Shown here in pieces: positions 1-13,300 of a stretch of 64,000 nt of DNA; the stretch's first letter is position 1, and each line of letters begins with the position of its first letter. Origin of the DNA: Atriophallophorus winterbourni (Eukaryota > Platyhelminthes > Trematoda > Plagiorchiida > Microphallidae); NCBI GenBank assembly GCA_013407085.1, contig JACCGJ010000700.1:62001-126000 (forward strand), written 5' to 3'. The notes beneath the pieces are model-generated. The model saw only the letters and a list, made by a program, of their open reading frames with translations, did not search any database and was not told the origin of the DNA. The position numbers and the translations under genes were made by a program.

Positions 1-1263
1 GAACTTTTAAACATGGTATCAACTCCTATAAAATTGCTGTTAGGAAAAGATAACAAAGCGTTCGCTTCGCTCCCTCACCGAACCATTTGAAACGCTGAAA
101 TGAGCGCAAATCATTTCGGTACGCAGTGTTGTGTGATCCAATAAATATTCACTCAATTACGTTGAAATTTAACTAGAGCTGTGTAATACAAGCGGTTTAA
201 CCAGTTTTTACGAAACCTTAATATCCTACCTGGTTGTAGTGCTGACCGGTACAAGGATGAAAAAGTGCGACCAGCAGTTCTCAATTGGTTGCTTGCCATT
301 CTTGCCAGTGTTTTATTTAAAGGCTCGACCTTTCGAATCTGCTGACCCACCCGTTTGGTTTCCGTGTTCAACAATAATACATTTATTATCTCATCTTTTT
401 AATATTCCCGATGTTGAACACTAAATATCGCTTGAAACCCATGTTTCATCCACATGGTTTTGTGCTCGTTTGTTTAAAGTGTTGCATGTTAGAGTAACTT
501 GCAAAGTTCCACGTTTGAACAAAATGTGATACATACATGTATAGAATCGCAAGCGTGTAATTTATTAGGGCAGCGCATAGCCTGTTAGATGGTGCGGATG
601 TCAGTTCTCTGTGTTCAAAATGCAGCGAATTCTGTCGCGTCTGTGGGTTTGGACAGCTATGTGGGAGCTGCACCCGTGTCAATCTACCCTAACCCCGATA
701 AAATAACTACGATTGTGCTCGCATTGGTTTCCTGTCACCACTCGATGGTGGCACACTATGATGTGTACAACGGAAGCGTTGCATATGCCTGCAAGTTTCG
801 CACCGCGAATCTCATCCACTTCTGTTCATGTTCTAAATCAAGCTTACGCAAAACGAACGCCCTGCGGTGTACGTTTAACCATGATAGTACGATGTGCAAT
901 TGTGCTGCATTTCTGTACTGCGCATGTAACAACATACTATATTGATTTGATAGAGATACTGAGCTGCGTGCGGCAACACGCTGGAGCCTCACTGCCATTT
1001 TCTCTCATATTTATCAAGGCCTGGGCAGTATCTTAACCCATGCACAGTCTCTGGCTATGTGCACTTTGCCTGGATCCAGGTTTGTGAATTTATACATACG
1101 ACTTTCATCACGCCATTGCTTGTCGAATACGAGCTTCGGTTTGAGCTCACTTCGACCAATAACCTTCAATAAACCTCCACCTTGCTGCAACATTCATTTT
1201 CACATCCGACACTCCACTTATTCAATGATAGCATGCGCAGACCATATTCACCTCTGTTGTTAG
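1..1263 (+). other. Glypican intron, upstream exon not found
   Basis: I found no exon matching the preceding glypican segment here. Bases 885-1090 are a worn R1 copy. The rest shows no recognisable feature. Confidence 0.6.
885..1090 (+). repeat. R1 SINE-like repeat, degraded
   Basis: gatgtgcaattgtgctgc... and ...tttgcctggatccagg match the R1 consensus with many changes. Confidence 0.6.
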
Positions 1264-1394
1264 ATTCCATTCTTCTGGCCTCGGTGCGACTGGAGCGCTC
1301 GTTCAATTTCCCCGCCGTGAACCGACATTTACAGATGGAAATCTCCGAGGCCATAACCAGTTTGCAAACACGCTACGAGCAAACAAAATCCAAA
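1264..1394 (+). CDS. Glypican exon A (helix of Cys-rich core)
   Basis: Acceptor ctgttgttag then AT TCC; donor AAA|gtaagc. It codes for SILLASVRLERSFNF and on to EQTKSK. This parallels the glypican stretch 'LLVAERLEGPFN...KISEAI'. It enters with one base owed from an exon outside the window and leaves in phase 0. Confidence 0.85.
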
Positions 1395-4300
1395 GTAAGC
1401 TGACATTTGCGTAGCCCCACTTGTGTGTGTGTGTGCATCCAACTACATGTGTTGTTGTTATGTTCACCAAGAATGTGTGTCTGTTTGTGTATGTGTCTAT
1501 GTGTACGTGCCTATGGAAAAATTATCGTTTAGACCCAGACCTTTATCGCAACACATGTTTTAGTTGGTGCTTTTCATTGGAATAATTGTCCACTGTATTT
1601 CCTTGGTTATCGATTCCTACGGGGAACTTCCATTGGTTATTCGTTTTTGGTCTCGTCTGCGTGAATATGCCCTGTGATTGGGAATCGCTCTTATAGCCTC
1701 GTAAACAAATTATCTAAAATGGCTCACTGATGCAGCAATTTCCACCATTTTGCTGGCGTAAAACTCGTTCTGAACCATATTTCATGTCAACTAGCACTAT
1801 TGTCCTTCATTAAGTGTGGTATACTCAATTTAAATAACGTGGTACTGGCTGATGACGAGAGGACGAAGCCTTTAAATTGGTAAACTGGTAATTGGTTTTG
1901 CAGGCATACCGAATTTTTCGATTGTTGGGCGGAAGTGTTGATCCTGCGTTACTAGTCGGTCACTTTTCTACGTATGTGTCGCATCAGCATTGAAATTTTT
2001 GTTTGTGTCTATTTAGCTTTCGGGCGTACAAGGCATTATCATCATTATCTTGAAGCGAAGGTCTGGAGCCAGACAAGGTGTCAACCAATAGCATGAATAG
2101 CAGATAAGCAAGCGCATAAAATGGAAAGCAGACCAGCAGAATATTTAAATGTGCTAAAAGCAGCTTGTTTTCTAGTTTCACTGCATGCGATTTTGCTACA
2201 ACATGATAAAATAAATGGGCACTATAGACTATGGTTTGCAGACATATCGCGTTAGGTTTCCAACCACCTATTAGGTGGATCTTTTGGACCACACCTAGGC
2301 AAACGAATACCTCATACTGAGCCTAGCACTACAATGAGTTTCTTCATAACAGCGCGCTATGTCATGCACTAGCCACGCGGTCGTTTCTCCAGGCCGGCGC
2401 GCTATAATAAACGGTGATGAGGCATTCTTAAAACATGTCCCAACCATCGCAAACGAGCAAGCACCATCATTTATCTCATTCCATGGCCTCTTGGTTTTAA
2501 GACCCATTCGCGTTGCTGTCACCAAATGCAAGCAAGACAACGGGTATCAAAAACGGAAAACCGCTCGGATAAAGCAGATTTCACAACCGTAGATGAGCAC
2601 GCACAACTGCGTTGTACACCTTCATTATGGAGCGAAACGTATCGTCTTAGCCGTTAATGGTAAAAATTAGCGAACGCTACATCCGCTTTGCTCACACGCT
2701 TTGGCGTTTCTCCTCGCCAGCAGAGATACAACTGCTGAGGGAAACTTAGCCATTGACCAGGTCTTGATTGACAACATTGATAGTTAGCTTTGGAAGGGAA
2801 TCACTTCAGAACGGGTAAGTGTTTAACACTTGTTAGGCGCACAGCACACACCTTGAAGTTTCAATTGCCCGGCAGTCCAGGGTTTGTTGTATTATATAAT
2901 GGTCATCTCCCAGAAGTGCGATGTCATCCGCCTTGTCACCCATCTGAAGTTCAACACTTGTGCCAATTAAACCAGCTAAAACTTTCCTTTGGATGTCATC
3001 GATCGCAAAGTTGAAAAGAAACGGTGAGAAAGATAGAAGAAGAAGAAAATGACTTTGTTCGTGTACACGAATTTGTAACAGTAATATTAATTCAACGACA
3101 CAAAAATACTTTTCCAAAAACGTTGCGTAAAAAATGTGAGAGTGAGGATTCAATGTCGAAATTCCTATTGTCAGTCACCTCCTAAGATCAAGAATAACTT
3201 TTTGATTGATCCACTAAATAGCGGACAAGGCACGGGACGAACGAATTCCTAATTTTTAGTTCTCGAATAAGAGACGAGATTTTTGCGTCATGTAGATGAG
3301 AACGATTTGCAAGCCTCGTGCAGTGGGTTTTCCTTATCGAAAGAAATGACTCTGACCGATCTGTCATATTCACGGAAACATATCTCGAGTCTATAAAGCG
3401 ACAGTTCGGGCAGTTTCATGGTTGTATGGCAGTTAAGCATTCGGTACGTGCTACCGATGTATTGCTGTCTTTGATGATGATGATGATGATGATATCTCGA
3501 ATTAACTCGGTAGAGGCATATCTCAGTCGCGCGATAACCTTAATACCGCTTTTGATCATCAGGAAATCCTCTTCAGCCCTGTCTGACTACAAGGCAACCA
3601 AAAGTAACGGAAAGTCTAATCTAAGTGTCGTTTGATATTCTACGGGCCTTTCCTCTTGTTTTTTCTGAAGCTTTTCTTGTCTCACGATATTCTGTAGAGC
3701 CACGAACTTTCTTATACGGGCTATTTAATTTCCTTTTTTAGATTTACAGGCTATTTCTACTTTGTCTTGGAAGTAAAACAGGCTCGCTGGGGTTAGGGGT
3801 TCATTATGCAACATCGTTTCTATGTGCTACAAACAAAATATGTCCAGTTGTGATTGACTTAATCGCATGATTCGTAACATTTATTTGTTATATCTACCTA
3901 ATATATAGCGATTAATTAATCAATAACTGATAGTTGTAATTTCAAACATATTTTCTGGTAAATTTGTCATTCATTTTATCACCCGTTTCACATAGACTGT
4001 TTTGACGATCATGTTATGTCTTGATCATTCTAATCAACTTTTTTATTATTTAAAATTCGTTTTTTGTTCGAATATTGCAGTTTGAATCCGAATGCCGAAT
4101 CGGCCCGTCTGGTCGCACAGCTCCCACCCTTTTCAGTTCGTCCAACGCAGCAGCGAACCGCCCCGCGTCTACTGGCAACCAACCATCTCCCTCCAATTTT
4201 CCCACCTGGCCACATTCGGGATTCGGTCGCCAAAAGCGCAGCGCTGCGCAACAATTTGACCGATATCAAGCCTCCCCGGATCTGCTCGAATGGCAAACCA

Positions 4301-7300
4301 GACCGAGGGTGCCTATGGCGGACCCGTTTCAACCGATGTCGGCCAACTATGCTCCATCTGCTCCGGCGTCCAGCTACGGTTCCGTGGGTGACCAACTGCC
4401 GGAACCTTCTTGGAACATGGCTCTTCAACCCGGCGCTCGCAACAAGCCCGATAGTCTTGCTCAGCTTACAGCTCGCATAAAACAAACGGTATGTTTTGTG
4501 CAATGTGTTCTCAAGCCAGTTAGCCACAGGTGCACGCTTGCGATCCGATGGCGTCACCCTGGCTTGTTTTTTCGTTTAACTTTGTGTCCATTTTCGTACA
4601 TGTTGTCATCTTGATTAGGGTCTCTTTGCTTTGCATGGTATGGTATGGTATGAAAGCACAAGCCTGATCCGGGCAAAGTGCCTCACAGTCAGAGACTACA
4701 CGTGGGCTAAGTTACTGTCAGGTTGCCCAGGCTTAGACAGATATGAGAAAGAAAAAAGAACAGAAAATGGTAGTGAGACTCCAGTGTGTTTCAGTATGCA
4801 GCTCACTACCTCTAGCCAATTGAATCTCTCACAAAGTTACATTCGTCGGTTACCACATGATATGCTTTTGCTGCCTAAACGTGAGGCAACATATCGCATC
4901 TTTGAAGGTGCTCGTAAAATTTCCGCTGTTTAATTTTTTAACTTCTGCTTTCTTATATGCTACAGTCAAAGACCGGTTGTTCTAAAGTTATTTGAAGCGA
5001 TTTTGGCAAGCTGGTAGTACCGCAACTCACTTGTAGCTTGCATCGACCACAAAATAATTCAACCGCGCCAAGGTAATCCGAACAACCTGACCGCCGCTGA
5101 ACTCTGTGTCCGGATGTTCAATATGATTGTTTCTCATGCAACGTCGACCATCCTTTGTGTAGAAGCGAAGTGACGATTCACTGCAACAGTATTTGACGGT
5201 CGACTACTGCGACTCTTGATTTCTACCTGTCTATGATTAAGCCATAGAGTTCACCTGTTCCTTGGTTAAGTGACCAATCGCGCATAGCTGTCTAACTTTG
5301 TCTTTCCAAATTGATTCGGCGTTTTTATCATGCTCGTGCTGTTGAAGTTATCTATTTCGGTCTCGGAAGTGAAGCTTCAAGAATGATATACAGTACCCTA
5401 GGGATATGTTCTTGACAATACGTACGACCCGCACAGAATACCACGCCGGGTTATATGCAAATGCACTCCAGAAATTCATGAAAGAACAACTGTTATAATC
5501 ATTATTTTTCTGGTTTCATTCGATTGATGTTAACAACAAATGTGCATCGCTAGCGTATGATGATCCACATCGTTTCCACATTCGTTTCCCTCGCAATATT
5601 CACGGCGTTCATCAGTCGTAAGTACTCGCTGCTCTAACCTGCTTTCAACTGGAAGGAGAACTGTCAGAAAAAAGTTCTTTAAATGTCGTTGATCGTTCAT
5701 ACATCTTTTACGATTGTCTTCAAGTGCGGTCCGCACTCGTGCTGTGGCTAACACCGTGCTAAATTGATTGGCAAGAGGTAGTGAGCTGCATGCTGAAACA
5801 CGCTGGAGTCTCACTACCATTTCTATTTCTAATTCCCCATATATGTATAGGCCTGGGCAACCTGACAGTATCTTCGCCCACGTGCAGTCTCTGACTGTGC
5901 GGCACTTTGCCTGGATCAGACTTGTGCTTTCATGATCATCATCATCAAGTTCATGATTTCCACTCCACATAAAGTACGACCGTTTTCCGTTCTATAGGTA
6001 TCGTGGGGCGGAAAAGTTTATAATTGCGTCAGGTCCATCGAATCCAAATCGCGACTCCTGTTTTAACGTCTATTGCGTTTTTTGCACACTTACTTTACTT
6101 TACTTACATTTTTGCGGTCGGCTCCATGTGCATCGTTCATATCTCAAATCACGCCAACCCACACGCGTCCATCGGAGGCGAGATCGTTGCAGATCGTAAT
6201 CCAGTGGCGTGTTCCCACCTTCGAATGCCGTCGATGGCACGCAATCCAAAGCGACTATATCATCTTTCACAGTTGACAGTCAGGTCTTCACTTGACCGCT
6301 CTGTCGCCGACGCCAAGTACGAGCGGGTTTGGTGTCGAGGACGAGTTTTGTGAGTGCTGAGTCTGTCTCTGGGAGGACGTGGCCAAACCACCAGTGCAAT
6401 CTTAGCCGTTGAATGTGAACGGAAAGCGGAGGTAATCTGTTGCATCGCGCCCGAACGGCAGCGTTAAATACTCGGTCAGTATATCGGACGCCCAAGATTA
6501 TCCTAAGGCACCGATGGTCGAACACTTTTAAAGATCACCCATCCTATGACCTCAGCGGCCACGTCTCACATCCACAAAGCAGTGCAGGAAGTATCGCTGT
6601 TTGATAAACACGTATTTTAGTTTTGAGGCTGATCTCGGACCTGTACCAAATGGTGCCTTTCGAATGCAAAAATGCATTACGCGCACGATCAACCCTTAAC
6701 TTCATCTTATCTTTCGCCTAACCATCGGGTAACACACTTGAACCGAGGTATGTGAAAACGGTTTGCACCGGATTCGAGGATACTCGATGCGCCGCGTTTC
6801 GCACCCACTTATCGAGTGCGTCTCAGTTTAACCCTCAGCTCAACCGTTTTAAACGTCATTTACATTCACCCACGAATCACACAGCACAAGAGTACGCCAA
6901 TCGGTCAAACGCGCATCATCAAGATGATCCACACGTCCGCCTTATATTTGCCAATCTCGTTACCATAACACTGTCCTGAACGTATCTGTGCCGGTTGTCA
7001 CTTCGGTCTGATTGGTCGATCGATTTCGTACCAATTGGTTCAGTTCCAATCCTCACCACGATCTTCTAAGACACGGAGCGCCGGTGAAGTATTTTCTGTT
7101 TCTAAGTGAATGATAGTGGCAAACCTTCGGCTGGGTTCGAACGCATGGGCTTCATTCAGTATTCCTAGTGAGGTACCACAGGGCTGCTCGCGTATTTTCG
7201 TATGCAGCTGAGTACCCATGCGTATTGTATTATAGATACCAAGGTTCACACAATGAGAATAACCAAGACGTGTTCGAAAGGCTTTAATGTAGAACGGGAG

Positions 7301-10300
7301 TACAGTAGATGTAAAAAATAAAAGAGGAAGCAGAGATAGGTATACGCATCAGGTAAAGGGTCGCAATGTAATAGGTTGCACACTGTTTGAGATACCACCA
7401 GGTTGCCCTGGTGTAGACATAAATGTGTTGCAGTAAAACACTCGGTATTTGCTACCGTTCTAACGGATGTGCAATTGTGCACTATTTCTGTGCTGTGCGG
7501 CTAACATCGTGTTAAATTGATTGGTCACCGGTTGTGAGCTGCATTCTGAAACACTTTCAAGTCTCACTGCCTTTTCTATTTCTTTTGTCATATCTGGCTA
7601 GGCCTGGGCAACCCGACAGTATCTCAGCCCATGCGCAGTCTCTAACTGTGCGGCACTTTGCATGGGTCAGGCTTGTGCTTTCACTTCACATTGACTCTGA
7701 GAAATTGTGCACTGCATATTGCGGCGAACGTTGTTCCACTGCTGCTGTTTCCTAATACGTCACTCGATCTGTTCTCGTTCAATTCCTCCAAGATCCGAAT
7801 TCTTGCGGGTTTGTGATATTTGTCACCTGTCTTGTATTACGCCGGAGGTGGTATTCTGCCTATCATTTGAGAGCTCGTGGGTGACATTCTTCGTCAGTTC
7901 ACTTTACGCGTAGACGACACTGTCGCGGTAGAATAAAAACGTGTTCTGTGACCAGCTTTAAAAAGCACTCCTAAATGTGTTGCTCTGCTCATCCATAAAA
8001 TGTTTGAGATGCGACGGATTCCTGTTAAATGGAAAGCATTCAGCCTCGCTGCATGCGTTGTGCGGATGGTCCAAGTAGAACAAAGCATTCGATGTCATTT
8101 TGTATTCATAGTTAGATTACGGTTGCCCCAAACATGAGAGTTTAGACGAGGCTAGATCACGGTTAATCTGCCAATCCACTTATCAATCTCCGCGTCTAGC
8201 GAGAGGTTATCCGCAATATTTGAGCCAAAATATGTAAGGTGGCGTATTGATTTAATTTGACGGTTTTCACATCTATTATTATTATTTTTAACTGAATGTT
8301 TTCAACTTTCATTCGCACCTGATGTATCTTACATCTCACTCGCAACCTCTGTGGCTGTCCTTGTTTCCACACATGCAAACCCTGGCTGTTTTTGTGCAAT
8401 GTTTACTATTCAATATAATTATCGATCACTCGCTTCTTGTTTCGAACCAGCTAAAAAGTGAGTGACTTTTTGGGGTTCACTTTTAACCGAGTGCGCGCGC
8501 GCGCTACGTTTGGCGGTGTTTGTTATTGTTTTTCATTCGCTGTCTCGATTGTGTTTCAACTCGCGCATTCACACTGGTAGATTCGGCGTCGCGTCATTTT
8601 CTTTCATCTTGCCATGTTCGGTGCACATGTAATTTCTTTCTTTGTTTGGTTTGTTTGTTTGTCTGGCATACGATTGTTTTTACATCCTTTTAGCGGTTAA
8701 CTAATTGTAGTTGAATTGATATTCTCCCTCGCTGGCAGTAAATACCTAGGATGCAAAGCAACGTGCTAACTTCGCTACTTTCGTAGATTGTACAGTGAAG
8801 CTAGTCTAGACATGATTGCTATGGATCGATCGGATAGTATCACGAGCTGTGTTGTTGATGTGTCCATCTACCTGAAACCAGGTGCACAGATGTGCAATCA
8901 TGCAGTACTTCTGCACTGTGTGGCTAACACCGTGCTAAATTATTGGCCACCGGTAGTGAGCTGCATGCTGAAACACGCTGGAGTCTCACTACCATTTCTA
9001 TTTTCTTTCTATTTCTTTTCTCATATCTGTCTAGGCCTGGGCAACCTGACAGTATCTTAGTCCACGTGCCGTCTCAGACTGTACGGCGCTTTGCCTGAAT
9101 CAGGGATCTTGTATATTGTCACGTGAAGTGGCGAGAAAAGCTTCTTATGATGCGTAACAGTTGACGCTGTGGGGAAGCTGTCATACTGACGTTGCTCTAT
9201 TTCCTCCCAACACTGGATTGGATATGTGTTTGATTCTGGGTATTAGCTCCTCATCCCAGTGTGTCTGTGCCAAATCTTTTACAGGCTCAGTAGTTTTTAC
9301 TCCTCACTCTTCCTCACCTTTTTCAGGATTTTACCGTCATGGTTGTATGGTATTTTGGCACCCAGTACTTCTACCTGTGTAATGCTGTCCATGATAATGA
9401 TGATGCACACCTCCTTCATTCATGACTTCCGCCTAATGTTCAATCAATTTTAACTCTTGGTTTAACCCCTGCTTATCGCTGATCACGTGTCGCCATTCTG
9501 ATTTTCCTTGTAACCGTATTTTTCTGTGCCTGGGCAACCTGACATTATCTTAGCCCACGTGCAGTCTGTGACTGTGCGGCACTTTGCCTGGATCAGGCTT
9601 GTGCTTTCATACCATACCTCTGTGCCAATAGACTTTAGTCATCGATATCAACAGCACCCGTTGACTCGTATAATAAAATACCCGTCGTATGGTACGATTG
9701 AACTGTCCAACTTGGTAATGTTTGATCAGTAGTGGATGTGAATGATCTAAACGTCAGTTATAATAGGGCCGGACTGAAAGAAGATCGCATTTAGACAGCT
9801 AACCAAATGGGTGCCTAGTGTCCGTTTTTATACTTGCTGCGCTATCTAGTTTCCAAAATCCAATGTGGTTTCCCTTCGTTGGATCTCAAACCATGCTTAG
9901 TTTTGAAACCAGCGTCACACAACGAACTGTGATGTTCATCATGTTTTTTTTATCCGCGTGGTAGGCCGCGTTACACTCGAAGCAACCTCAACTTCCCGTT
10001 ACTTTGTTTTTCGGTGTAAATTCTTCTCTCCATCAAACAACACTATTAGAACCTCATTCCCCGCACAGCGCTTAATAGGTCGTAGTTTTCTTTGTTGCAA
10101 AATCAGCAATGATATCTCGGTCTTTTTTACTTTGCAACGTATTCTTAGAGAGGTGTTTTCTTGAGCATTGGCCTACGGTTGAACCATTTGGAATTGACAC
10201 TATGCTCGTTTAGTTCGTACCGACGCGGTCAATTAACGTGAGTTCCGTTGACAACCTGTGCACTTGTTTGAGCGCTCGAAAACTGCTGTCGATTCATCAA

Positions 10301-13300
10301 CTTCGATGCTTGTGTAACCCGTTTGCAATGAATTAATCGTTTTAGATAACACTTTAATCAGAGCACTTGCGTTTTGTTTTTGGAAGAAATTAACCGAATT
10401 CCCATTGGGTATCATTCTGTTCTTGTCTTCGATTTGTAGTATGCCCCTTTGAAGCATCTCTTCTCGGACCCTGTTGAAGCATTTTGTCCATCGTCGAATG
10501 CCACTGTTAACGCAACCGAATGTTGGAATCCGCCGGATCTGACTAAGTGAGTCGATGCTTTCAATCACTCGCATTTTCCTCCATTTGCAAGAAAGCTCAT
10601 TTGAGTACACAGCTACCAACTGATCAAGCCAATGTTGCGTAGGGGCGTGCGCTTTTATCATCAGATTGCAAATCTGGAACAACCTTGAACGCTAAACAAC
10701 GCCCAACGTAACATGGCATTCGACGTCACAGATAAACGAGTGTTATTTTTCTTCATTTATAATATTCGATTGAAAGCGAGTTTCACCCGATATAGCAACC
10801 TCTGTTTATCTTTGTTGTGGATAAATTATGTCCCTCTAAAATGGCTCTGACATCCGAGTGGCTTTCACAAACGATCACTCTTGCAAAGGCAATTAGCGTC
10901 TTGAAAACAGTTTGTTTCGCACAGTGAAACCTGTTCATCTACTGGGAGTAATCATTGATTTGATGTCCTCATTACCCTACCGGATTTCTTGATTTTGGAA
11001 AAATCTGGAGTGAAGTCCCATTGACGGATAGCTCGCGCACACTTTTTGCTTTCTCTCAATGCCCTAATTCATCTGACTGCGTAAAGGCTAGAGAAGTGCA
11101 CTCGAACAAACTATCAGTTAATATTGTTAAACTAACTTGAGTCAGATTCCTGAGGCGCTTCATACGAAACCGCGGTCAAACGGGTGAATCCTTTGGTGAA
11201 CCAGTCGTCTAAAAGTTGTTTTCATTTTAACGTCAGTCTGGTGGTCGGCTGTGATGTTTACCAGTGAAGCCGTTGGTTTGTTTAGCAATTAAATTCGCGC
11301 AACTTTCTCCCGATCATTTAAAACTTTGGAAGTTAAGTAAATCTTAAATGTTGTCTTTATAAGATTCTTCTTTATATTTCCAGACTCTTGTCTATTATCC
11401 CCGGTAGGTAGTAGTCATTTTATTATTTGTTTGAAATAAGACTGAAAACTTGTAATCGTGTGTGCAGTGATGGTTTGCTAATGTTCGAATTGGCGCAAAA
11501 ATTCGACGAGATGGTTAACACACATAAGGTTTGCCGAGAACCAGATCTTCGAAGTATGCACTAAATTAATAGTTTGGGATGTTGAGGAATGCTTCTTACT
11601 CTGATTTTTCTACGAATTTCGTTCTATTGGCTTCGCGTTGTGCTTCCGTAATTTGGTCTTGTATCGAGCAATCATTCTGTTGTAAGGTCGACAATAAATC
11701 CTCATTTGCAACGTGAAGTTCAGCTTCGTGCGGGGACTAAGCTAACTCACAATCGGCGCTATGCATCACCGATGACTGTTAGGGATATTTTGGCAATACT
11801 TCAATGGCAGCGCGATGGTTGATGTTTGGTTAAAGTCACCATCTATAAGGGAGTATTATACATATTCCTGATGAGTAGCAATTACCAAGAAACCGGCTGG
11901 TGTGTGTGTGTGTATGTGCTTTTCGAGTGTCCTATACTACTCATTTGTAGATTCTGACTTCAACCAAAACTCAATCATCATGTTACATGCTTTATATGGT
12001 ATCAAAATAATCTCATTGGTTTATCGACAACGTAACATATTTCGATAGCGTAACATACATAATGGTAGCTAAACACTTTCTTACAACCGTGTTTATGTTC
12101 AAATGTTATTCTCGCTCGTAGAGAACCGCCTTCTACCGTCCGTTTTCTTGCACAGCCCCAAGACAGATGAATCGATTATCGAAACACTACGTCTATTGTC
12201 GGACGCGGCCACGCGACTAACTCGAGCGGCTACTGAAAGCGCTGACCCGGACGTGTTACCGGCGATGGTTGCGGACGCGACGCAACCTGCCGCTGCATTG
12301 CGATCCTCGAAAATCTTGAACGCCCGTTTCCCTTCCGGTACGAAGGATTCCGTGCGGGCAGCGGGGCAACATAACACTTGGGATGGTCCACCGAAGCAGG
12401 AAGCATTCAGTCCATATGGATCTCCGATTGATCGGAATGAATTCCCGGTAAGTCGCATCCGATTAGCTTCCATTTTGACGTGTATCACGTACTACTTATT
12501 TGTTTGTCAGTAGTAGTTCCGCGTAAACAATCTACCGTTCAGACCCAAGCATGATCTCGTGTTTTACACCACCCGCTGGTTATAAAAACAAGGAAAATAA
12601 GTGTCATGCTTCCGTTTTCTCGTATTTATTAAATAAGTTGTTTTATTGGCATCTATATATATCGTGGTTGGCATTCTGTTTATGTTCATTTTTACTCTAT
12701 TTCATTTGGCGGGCTATTTGAGGAACTTGTTTTTTTTTCTGGATTTTAATTTAGATAGGCATAACTTTGTATAGGTACTAACCACAAACTAAACTAAAGA
12801 ATTTCGGTATTCGAAATGTCTTCCATTATAGTTAAACGGTGATTTACACGTTCATACTTTGTTTGCATGCAGATCCTGATGGCGCTGTTTGTACCTAATT
12901 AGTACAAACCACAGGAAACCAGTCGTGTGGTGTGCATGCAAACTCGAATTATCTTCCTTAATACTTTGAACTTCAATTTTGTATAATTTTCAACCGTTTT
13001 GTTATTTTGTGAACGTGAGTGGTCTGAATCTCCTCATGGGGCTTTTCTAACCCATTTTCACGCATCTTTCCCGATTTAAAAGGCTTTTGGCAGCGGGGCT
13101 GGAGGCGAATCATGGGAACAATTCCCACAACCTTACCCGCAACCTGTAAACCAACCAAGTGAATTTATTCCGCCGCAACAACAACAACATTTCCCTCCGC
13201 CCACCGTTCAGCCTCAACCGCCACCAGATTTCCAGTTTCCTGATGATAAACTTCCGGGAGGCGTGTTGCAGGGTAGTGGAGACGGTGATTTCCAACCTCC

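Larger units (their letters stand above)
4489..10439 (+). other. Glypican intron between exons B and C
   Basis: 5.95 kb without a recognisable gene. It holds R1 copies, an R2 copy and one RTE-like LINE fragment, listed separately. The remainder is unassigned. Confidence 0.7.

Noticed and set aside
589..1036. Two overlapping + frames of 107-118 codons
   Set aside because: The 3' half is a degraded R1 repeat and the rest has no family resemblance.
4030..4557. 175-codon - strand frame and a second + frame over glypican exon B
   Set aside because: Shadows of a GC-rich low-complexity exon. Composition is Arg-rich with no domain, whereas the chosen frame joins neighbours in phase.
5530..5970. 146-codon - strand frame
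   Set aside because: About half of it is an R1 repeat read antisense. The same residues recur in other R1-derived frames.
10233..10682. 149-codon open frame on the - strand
   Set aside because: It overlaps glypican exon C, shows no known domain, and a frame of this length is expected by chance in 64 kb. The + strand exon has splice signals, phase and family cysteines.
12099..12488. 129-codon - strand frame
   Set aside because: Antisense shadow of glypican exon D.
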